Positions 58,844 to 64,000 of a stretch of 64,000 bases of DNA are shown here, piece by piece. The stretch is taken from the NCBI RefSeq assembly GCF_001428075.1, contig NZ_LMSI01000012.1:316507-380506 (forward strand), given 5' to 3'. The stretch's first letter is position 1. Each line of letters opens with the position of its first letter. Position numbers and translations under genes: made by a program. The stretch comes from Arthrobacter sp. Soil764 (GTDB lineage: Bacteria > Actinomycetota > Actinomycetes > Actinomycetales > Micrococcaceae). The notes below the pieces were generated by a model. It made no database searches and was not told where the DNA came from. It worked only from the letters and a program-made list of their open reading frames with translations.

Positions 58844-59581
58844 ATGAAGAGCATCCGGGGCCGGGCCCTCGAGGCGGAACAAAACGCCAGGCTCACCCCC
58901 GGTGACGACGAGCGGTTCTCCGGTTATGGCGTCATGGGCTTGCCCTTCAGCTCAGGGTATGTGCTGGCGATGCGCCGCTTTCCCATCACCAGTGTTGGGC
59001 CCGGCTATAGCTCGGTCTGGCTGCGCCGGCCTTCCGGCGACTGGACCATCTACGCGGACGCCGCACCGGAGGCTTCCTGCGCCCGCTATTTTGCTGCCGG
59101 GCTTGCGGACGCCGTCCAGTGCGACGTCGGCGTCGACTGGACTGCCGACGACGCCTTCACGGTAACCATCGGAGGCGACGTGGACCTGATGTGGCAGGTG
59201 GAACTGGCGTCAACCCCGGTGACCGCCGCCATGAGCGCGTTCATGACGGCGCTGCCCAACCCCCTCCTGGCCAACAAGCCGTTCCTGAAAGCCATGGGCT
59301 CCGCCGCCGGGCCCATGCTCAGCGCCGGACGCTTGGGCCTGGCCGGGAGCGTGCCCAACAGGCAGGGTTTCCGGGCCAAACCCCGGCGCATGTGGTTCAT
59401 CTCCCGAAGCTCCGCCACGCTCGCAGGCGAGGACTTCGGGATTCCCCAGCCGCTGCCCGTCCAGACCCGGCTGGGCGACTTCTGGATCCCCCAGCGGGGC
59501 ATTTTCGTGATCGGCTCTTCGGCCTTCGACCGGTTCGACCCCACACAGCATCTGCCCGCCACCGCCCGCAAGGCGGCATAA
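58844..59581 (+). CDS. Conserved protein of unknown function, paralogue of the gene at 12811
   Basis: 245 residues. Shares with 12811-13566 the GYGVMGLPFSSGYVLAMRRF ... SVGPGYSSVW block, WTIYADAAPEASCARYF, a central hydrophobic FLKAMGSAAGPMLSAGRLG stretch and DFWIPQRGIFVIG near the end. No signal peptide. GGCGGAGGCGGGAACCC precedes the ATG. I do not know its function; the shared W, Y, P, G residues suggest a specific fold. A membrane-protein gene and a LuxR gene follow. Confidence 0.75.
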   Translation: MKSIRGRALEAEQNARLTPGDDERFSGYGVMGLPFSSGYVLAMRRFPITSVGPGYSSVWLRRPSGDWTIYADAAPEASCARYFAAGLADAVQCDVGVDWTADDAFTVTIGGDVDLMWQVELASTPVTAAMSAFMTALPNPLLANKPFLKAMGSAAGPMLSAGRLGLAGSVPNRQGFRAKPRRMWFISRSSATLAGEDFGIPQPLPVQTRLGDFWIPQRGIFVIGSSAFDRFDPTQHLPATARKAA

Positions 59582-59641
59582 GCCCACGGGCTGCGCCGTT
59601 GACCGCCCGGGTTGCGGCGGTGCCCGGGTAGGGTGTGGACC

Positions 59642-60325
59642 ATGACACCCGAAGGCCGCCCCTGGACGTTCGCCGCGGTGTGCATCACGGTGATCGCCAT
59701 GACGGTCCTGCTGTTCGGGCTGTCCTGGAGTCCGGCGGACGCGCTGACGCCGGTGTATTTTGCGGCCTACCTTCTGATCGGCGCCTGCATCTTTGGCCCC
59801 GCCGGGAAGTGGCCGTCGCTGGCGCAAGCCGCGGCATTCCTGCTTCCGGGCGTGGTGCTGGCCCTCCTTGCGCTCCTCGGGGCAGGCTTTTGGTGTGGGC
59901 TGTGGCTGCTGGGACTCCCGGGCTGGGGTGTGCTGCTCGCCCGGCGGACCACCGAAGGGCGGCTTCCCGTAACCCGGATCCTCACGTTCCTGGGATTGCT
60001 GGTTGTGGGCTCCCTGGTCCTGGTGCTGACGGGCTTCTACCTGTTCCTCTTCGCACCCGCCGTGCTAATTCTTCCGGTGGTCAGCCTGGTCCGTGTCGCC
60101 CACCCGTACTACCGGGAAAAGCCCCTGCGTCCGGCCCTGGAGATCTTCCTGGCCGTGGCCGCCGTCGTCCTGGCCATCACCCTTCCCAACCAGCCGGGGT
60201 CCTGGACGTCGCTGTTCACCTACGCCGGGGGCGCCACGGTTGCCGGGCTGATGATCGGTTACTGGGCCACCAGGACCCCGCTCCGTTTTGAACAGCGCCG
60301 GGTGAACCACGGCGTCCGGCTGTAG
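59642..60325 (+). CDS. Hypothetical polytopic membrane protein
   Basis: 227 residues, about seven helices: FAAVCITVIAMTVLLFGLSW, PVYFAAYLLIGACIFGPAGK, FLLPGVVLALLALLGAGFWC, ILTFLGLLVVGSLVLVLTGF, ALEIFLAVAAVVLAITLPNQ. No family recognised. TAGGGT lies seven bases before the ATG, a leaderless pattern. Convergent with the LuxR gene. Confidence 0.7.
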   Translation: MTPEGRPWTFAAVCITVIAMTVLLFGLSWSPADALTPVYFAAYLLIGACIFGPAGKWPSLAQAAAFLLPGVVLALLALLGAGFWCGLWLLGLPGWGVLLARRTTEGRLPVTRILTFLGLLVVGSLVLVLTGFYLFLFAPAVLILPVVSLVRVAHPYYREKPLRPALEIFLAVAAVVLAITLPNQPGSWTSLFTYAGGATVAGLMIGYWATRTPLRFEQRRVNHGVRL

Positions 60326-60346
60326 GACGGCCAGTCACAATGCCCG

Positions 60347-61396
60347 TCAGGCCGTGAGCCGGGCCACCAGCTCGCCGCAGCTGCCGACGCCCACCTTTTC
60401 GAACAGCGACTTCAAGTGGTCGTGCACCGTGTGCGGGGAGATGAACAGGTGCCGGGCGATCTCCGCCGTTGAACTTCCGGCCAGTACCTCCAGGCAGACG
60501 TCCCGTTCGCGCGCAGTGACGCCGAACGCCATCAGCAGCAGGGCCAGGAGGTCGTGGGTGGTTGCCGGTTCCACGGTGACCACCATCTGGTCGGGGTCAC
60601 CGCCGGTAATCAGGCGGCTGGCCTGCAGCACCACCCAGTTGTTCGCCGCGTCACGCATCCGGGCCCGCGCCGTCCCGGAGGCGGCAGCGTGCGCCTGGGC
60701 CACCACCGAATACAGCGTTTGGCTGAAGCGGCCGGGTGCAGCGTCCTCCACCCCCGCAAGCCAGGAGGCGGCGGCGGGGGTGGCGGCGCGCAGGTCGCCG
60801 TGCAGCCCGGCCAGGACAATGACAGGCCCGACGGCGGCCGGTCCCGCCGGGCGCGCCACGCGGATGGCTGCCCTGGTGGCCGCCGCCAGGGTGGCCGTGA
60901 CCGCGCCCAGGAATTCCACCTCCCGGTCGCTGAAGTCGGGGCCGGCTTCCCGGAAGATGCTGCCCACGCCCCAGCACAGGTCGTCCACCCGGAACGCGGC
61001 CCGCAGTTCATGGTCAAGGCCCAGCGGTTTGAGCAGGTCGTTGATCCGGACGCTGCGGACCACCTCCCGGTGCGGCGCATCCGAAATCCTGGCGATGGGT
61101 CGCGGCCGCCGCAGCAGCTCCATGAAGGTGTTGGGTTCCTGGCCGGTGTACTCGGACTGGGCAAAGCGGAGGAAGTACTCCTTGAACTGGTGCTCCCCCA
61201 CCGGCCACGGCCGCCAGTTGGTCACGGAGGTCATCACCATCGAGGCCGGGTCGACGCCGGCCCAGCACCCCTGCTCGAACGGCACCTCCCGCTGCACCAC
61301 GGCGAGCGCCGAGGCATAGAGGCCCGGCAGGTCCATCCCGCCGGTGGCCATGGCGGCGATGTCCCGCCGGGCACGCTCCGCGCGCTCCTCCCACAT
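60347..61396 (-). CDS. LuxR-family transcriptional regulator with GAF-like sensor
   Basis: 349 residues from ATG 61396. The middle (VRINDLLKPLGLDHELRAAF, REVEFLGAVTATLAAATRAA) resembles a GAF sensory domain; the C-terminus is a LuxR/GerE helix-turn-helix (VTARERDVCLEVLAGSSTAE, ISPHTVHDHLKSLFEKVG). Upstream open frame beyond the ATG is high-GC noise. GATACT six bases before the ATG fits a leaderless start. It is divergent from the SnoaL-like gene, with a large inverted repeat between them, and probably controls it. Confidence 0.87.
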   Translation of the reverse strand: MWEERAERARRDIAAMATGGMDLPGLYASALAVVQREVPFEQGCWAGVDPASMVMTSVTNWRPWPVGEHQFKEYFLRFAQSEYTGQEPNTFMELLRRPRPIARISDAPHREVVRSVRINDLLKPLGLDHELRAAFRVDDLCWGVGSIFREAGPDFSDREVEFLGAVTATLAAATRAAIRVARPAGPAAVGPVIVLAGLHGDLRAATPAAASWLAGVEDAAPGRFSQTLYSVVAQAHAAASGTARARMRDAANNWVVLQASRLITGGDPDQMVVTVEPATTHDLLALLLMAFGVTARERDVCLEVLAGSSTAEIARHLFISPHTVHDHLKSLFEKVGVGSCGELVARLTA

Positions 61397-61429
61397 ACGT
61401 CCAGTATCCGCCCGGAAGGGGGCGCGGCA

Positions 61430-61481
61430 ATCCCCCAAACCGGGGGTTTTGGAGGCGGCCGGAAACCCCCGGTGGGGGGAT
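61430..61481. promoter_or_regulatory. 52-bp inverted repeat between LuxR and SnoaL-like genes
   Basis: ATCCCCCAAACCGGGGGTTT (61430-61449) and AAACCCCCGGTGGGGGGAT (61463-61481) form near-complementary arms of 19-20 bases around a 13-base centre; each arm is itself a CCCCC/GGGGG dyad. This is a likely pair of binding sites for the LuxR regulator in the divergent promoter region. Confidence 0.6.
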
Positions 61482-61578
61482 CGCGGCGGTGCGTGCCGCC
61501 GTCGTACCTTTCCTCCATAGGCGCCGCACCAAGGCGGGCGTCCGAAACAAAGACCCAGGGAACCAACGGGAGGCTGCA

Positions 61579-62013
61579 ATGGGACAGGCACGCGAGGTCA
61601 TGGACCGGCTGATGACGGCCATGGATGCAAAGGACAAGGAGGAACTGGCACGCTGCTACGCCGTCGATGCCGTGATCCAGACCCCTGACCAGGGCGAGGT
61701 CTCCGGGCGTGAGTCGATCGCCAACTACTTCTTCCACTTCTGGGAGGCCATGCCTGAGGTCACGTACGAGCAGTTGGCCACTCACGAGGCGGGGAATGTG
61801 GCGATCGTCGAGGGTTTCGTGGCGGGCACGAACACCGGGCCGTTGAGCCTGCCCACGGGCGGCACGCTTCCGCCCACCGGCAGGCAGGTCCGGGTGCGAA
61901 GCTGCGACGTGGCCAGGGTGGAGGCAGGCCTGATCACAGCGCACCACGCCTACTTCGACCAGCTGGAACTTCTTGGCCAGCTGGGGCTGCTTCCTGAACT
62001 GTCCACGCATTAA
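61579..62013 (+). CDS. SnoaL-like / NTF2-fold ester-cyclase family protein
   Basis: 144 residues: VMDRLMTAMDAKDKEELARC, VIQTPDQGEVSGRESIANYF, FHFWEAMPEVTYEQLATHEA, GGTLPPTGRQVRVRSCDVAR and ITAHHAYFDQLELLGQLGLL give the SnoaL (NTF2-like) pattern. Ligand or reaction unknown. GGGAGG is seven bases before the ATG. It faces the LuxR regulator. Confidence 0.88.
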   Translation: MGQAREVMDRLMTAMDAKDKEELARCYAVDAVIQTPDQGEVSGRESIANYFFHFWEAMPEVTYEQLATHEAGNVAIVEGFVAGTNTGPLSLPTGGTLPPTGRQVRVRSCDVARVEAGLITAHHAYFDQLELLGQLGLLPELSTH

Positions 62014-62014
62014 A

Positions 62015-62059
62015 GGGGCGGCTCCCCCACGGCGTTCCGGCCGTGGCGGAGCCACCCCC
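62015..62059. terminator. Bidirectional terminator between SnoaL-like gene and ppsA
   Basis: GGGGCGGCTCC...CCACGG and CCGTGGCGGAGCCACCCC pair over most of their length around a short loop, right after the SnoaL stop and 21 bases from the convergent ppsA stop. Confidence 0.6.
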
Positions 62060-62079
62060 TAACGCAGCAGCGTTACCGG

Positions 62080-64000
62080 TCAGACTGCGGCGGCAACGGC
62101 CGCGCTGTTCGCCACGCCGCTGTCCGGCGCATCCTCCGATACCCCGGCAAGCCGGAGCCAGGTGTCCACCACGGTGTCCGGGTTCAGGGAGATGGAGTTG
62201 ACGCCTTCCTTCACCAGCCACTCGGCGAAGTCCGGGTGGTCGCTGGGGCCCTGGCCGCAGATGCCAACGTACTTTTCGCGGGCCCGGCAGGCCTTGATGG
62301 CCATGCTGAGCAGCTTCTTCACGGCCGCGTCCCGTTCGTCGAAGCTGTTGGCGACGATGGCCGAGTCCCGGTCCAGGCCAAGGGTCAGCTGGGTCATGTC
62401 GTTGGAGCCGATGGAGAACCCGTCAAAGAACTCCAGGAACTCGTCGGCCAGGAGCGCGTTGGACGGCAGCTCGCACATCATGATCACCTCGAGGCCGTTC
62501 TCGCCGCGCCGCAGCCCGTTCTCCGCAAGCAGTTCGATGACGCCCTGCGCCTCGTCCAGGGTCCGCACGAACGGGATCATGAGCTTGACGTTGGTCAGGC
62601 CCATCTCGTTGCGCACGAAGGACAGGGCCTCGCATTCAAGGTCGAAGCAGTCCCGGAAAGACGGCTCCAGGTAACGGGACGCGCCGCGGAAACCGATCAT
62701 CGGGTTCTCTTCGTGCGGCTCGTAGGCCGGGCCGCCGATCAGGTTGGCGTACTCGTTGGACTTGAAGTCGGACATCCGGACGATCACCGGTTCCGGCGCA
62801 AACGCGGCGGCGATGGTGGCCACGCCCTCGGCCAGCCGCTTGATGTAGTAGTCGCGGGGGCTGCTGTAGGCGCTGATCCGCTCCCGGATCTCGGCGGCCA
62901 CGTCCTCCGGCTGGCTGTCCAGGTTCAGCAGGGCCTTGGGGTGGATGCCGATCTGCCGGTTGATGATGAACTCCAGCCGGGCCAGGCCCACGCCGTGGTT
63001 GGGCAGCTGCGCGAAGGTGAAGGCCTGCTCCGGGGTGCCCACGTTCATCATCACCTTCACCGGCGCCTCGGGCAGCTGGGTGACGCCGGTTTCCTCAACG
63101 CTGAAGTCCAGCAGGCCCTCGTAGATGCTCCCGGTCTCGCCGTCGGCGCAGGACACGGTGACTTCCTGGCCGTCGGACAGCGCGTCCGTGGCGTTGCCGG
63201 TGCCGACGACGGCGGGGATCCCCAGTTCGCGGGCGATGATGGCCGCGTGGCAGGTACGTCCGCCGCGGTTGGTGACGATGGCGGAGGCACGCTTCATGAT
63301 CGGTTCCCAGTCGGGGTCGGTCATGTCCGCCACCAGCACGTCGCCGGTCTGGAATGATGCCATCTGGTCGATCGCGGTGAGGATCCGGACCTTGCCGGCG
63401 CCGATCCGCTGGCCGATGGCGCGGCCTTCCACCAGCACGGGCCCGGTGGCGTTCAGGCGGAAGCGGCTCTGGCTGCCGGGGGCGCGGCGGGACTGCACGG
63501 TTTCCGGGCGGGCCTGCAGGATGTACAGGCCCCCGTCGATCCCGTCCTTGCCCCACTCAATGTCCATCGGACGGCCGTAATGCTTCTCAATGGCGATGGC
63601 GTGGCGTGCAAGCTGCTCCACGTCGTCGTCCGTCAGGCTGAAGCGCGAACGCAGGGCAGCCTCCACCGGCACGAAGTCAATGGTGCGGCCGATCTCGCTG
63701 TTGTTCGTGTACGTCATCTGAAGGGCCTTCTCGCCCAGGCCGCGCTTGAGGATCGCGGGACGGCCGGCCTCCAGGGCCGGCTTGTACACGTAGAACTCGT
63801 CAGGGTTCACGGCGCCCTGCACCACGGCTTCACCCAGCCCGTAGGAGGACGTGACGAAGACGGCGTCCTGGAAGCCGGACTCGGTGTCCATGGTGAACAT
63901 GACGCCGGACGCGCCGACGTCGGAGCGCACCATCCGCTGGATGCCCGCCGAGAGTGCCACGTCGGCGTGTTCAAACTTGTGGTGCACGCGGTAGGCGATG
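62080..64000 (-). CDS. ppsA: Phosphoenolpyruvate synthase, N-terminus outside the window
   Basis: About 640 C-terminal residues of a roughly 790-residue enzyme. End of the ATP-grasp domain ([55 protein letters not shown]), the phosphohistidine domain with His in [20 protein letters not shown], and the PEP/pyruvate TIM barrel ([62 protein letters not shown]). It makes PEP from pyruvate and ATP (AMP + phosphate), a gluconeogenic step. The frame continues past the window edge. Confidence 0.93.
   Translation of the reverse strand, partial: IAYRVHHKFEHADVALSAGIQRMVRSDVGASGVMFTMDTESGFQDAVFVTSSYGLGEAVVQGAVNPDEFYVYKPALEAGRPAILKRGLGEKALQMTYTNNSEIGRTIDFVPVEAALRSRFSLTDDDVEQLARHAIAIEKHYGRPMDIEWGKDGIDGGLYILQARPETVQSRRAPGSQSRFRLNATGPVLVEGRAIGQRIGAGKVRILTAIDQMASFQTGDVLVADMTDPDWEPIMKRASAIVTNRGGRTCHAAIIARELGIPAVVGTGNATDALSDGQEVTVSCADGETGSIYEGLLDFSVEETGVTQLPEAPVKVMMNVGTPEQAFTFAQLPNHGVGLARLEFIINRQIGIHPKALLNLDSQPEDVAAEIRERISAYSSPRDYYIKRLAEGVATIAAAFAPEPVIVRMSDFKSNEYANLIGGPAYEPHEENPMIGFRGASRYLEPSFRDCFDLECEALSFVRNEMGLTNVKLMIPFVRTLDEAQGVIELLAENGLRRGENGLEVIMMCELPSNALLADEFLEFFDGFSIGSNDMTQLTLGLDRDSAIVANSFDERDAAVKKLLSMAIKACRAREKYVGICGQGPSDHPDFAEWLVKEGVNSISLNPDTVVDTWLRLAGVSEDAPDSGVANSAAVAAAV

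Overview
The window looks like a chromosomal segment of a high-GC actinobacterium of the Arthrobacter/Pseudarthrobacter type (Micrococcaceae). The evidence is strong third-position G+C bias, many genes without Shine-Dalgarno sequences but with a -10-like hexamer 5-7 bases before the start, PucR/CdaR, LuxR-HD and GntR/FCD regulators, a polyol ABC operon without its own ATPase, and many secreted PT-linker, excalibur and HAF-type proteins. The genus assignment is inference. No tRNA, rRNA, transposase, integrase or CRISPR array was seen.

Layout. 1-4,100 is an accessory stretch: the start of a probable Pycsar effector (cut by the window edge), its Pycsar-type nucleotide cyclase, a chimeric nitrilase remnant with a divergent GntR/FCD regulator and palindromic operator, and an HNH endonuclease VII protein with four Cys/His modules in front. 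4,141-9,069 is an amino-acid/keto-acid locus (APC permease, HisC-like aminotransferase, divergent Lrp/AsnC regulator, ThDP enzyme). 9,124-11,600 holds a single-chain GmrSD-type (DUF262-DUF1524) protein with a C-terminal RAMA-like domain, next to a broken oxidoreductase start. 11,663-15,260 has small housekeeping genes, an uncharacterised conserved protein (paralogue at 58,844) and an HD-GYP/LuxR fusion.

15,271-23,273 is a seven-gene minus-strand catabolic operon, possibly extended by a downstream MHS transporter. It starts from a good promoter overlapped by a LacI-type palindrome: asparaginase-like amidase, HpPgdA/cyclic-imide-hydrolase-like enzyme, MFS transporter, two SDRs, a small unknown protein and an Old Yellow Enzyme. 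A divergent LacI regulator sits at 23,543. I infer a ring-opening pathway for a cyclic imide. Next to it (24,595-30,394) is a second ring-opening locus: a PucR-type regulator divergent from pxpA, a biotin carboxyl carrier, a biotin carboxylase, pxpB and pxpC (5-oxoprolinase type).

30,461-44,925 is mostly secreted and membrane proteins: beta-propeller, GYD, DUF998, DUF2306, a rifampin-phosphotransferase-like protein, an excalibur/HNH secreted nuclease, and a HAF-repeat plus metallophosphoesterase operon with a structured leader. 45,159-53,475 carries an OFA-family MFS transporter with a tiny membrane partner, an AraC regulator, and a polyol ABC transporter/dehydrogenase/fructokinase operon. 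53,527-64,000 has assorted genes: SRPBCC, FAD dehydrogenase, split DUF1214/DUF1254 pair, GNAT, ion channel, the second paralogue, a LuxR regulator facing a SnoaL-like gene across a large inverted repeat, and the C-terminal part of phosphoenolpyruvate synthase.

Two diverged copies of a roughly 200-bp double-hairpin intergenic repeat lie at 44,943 and 53,986. All functional names come from reading motifs; no database search was run.
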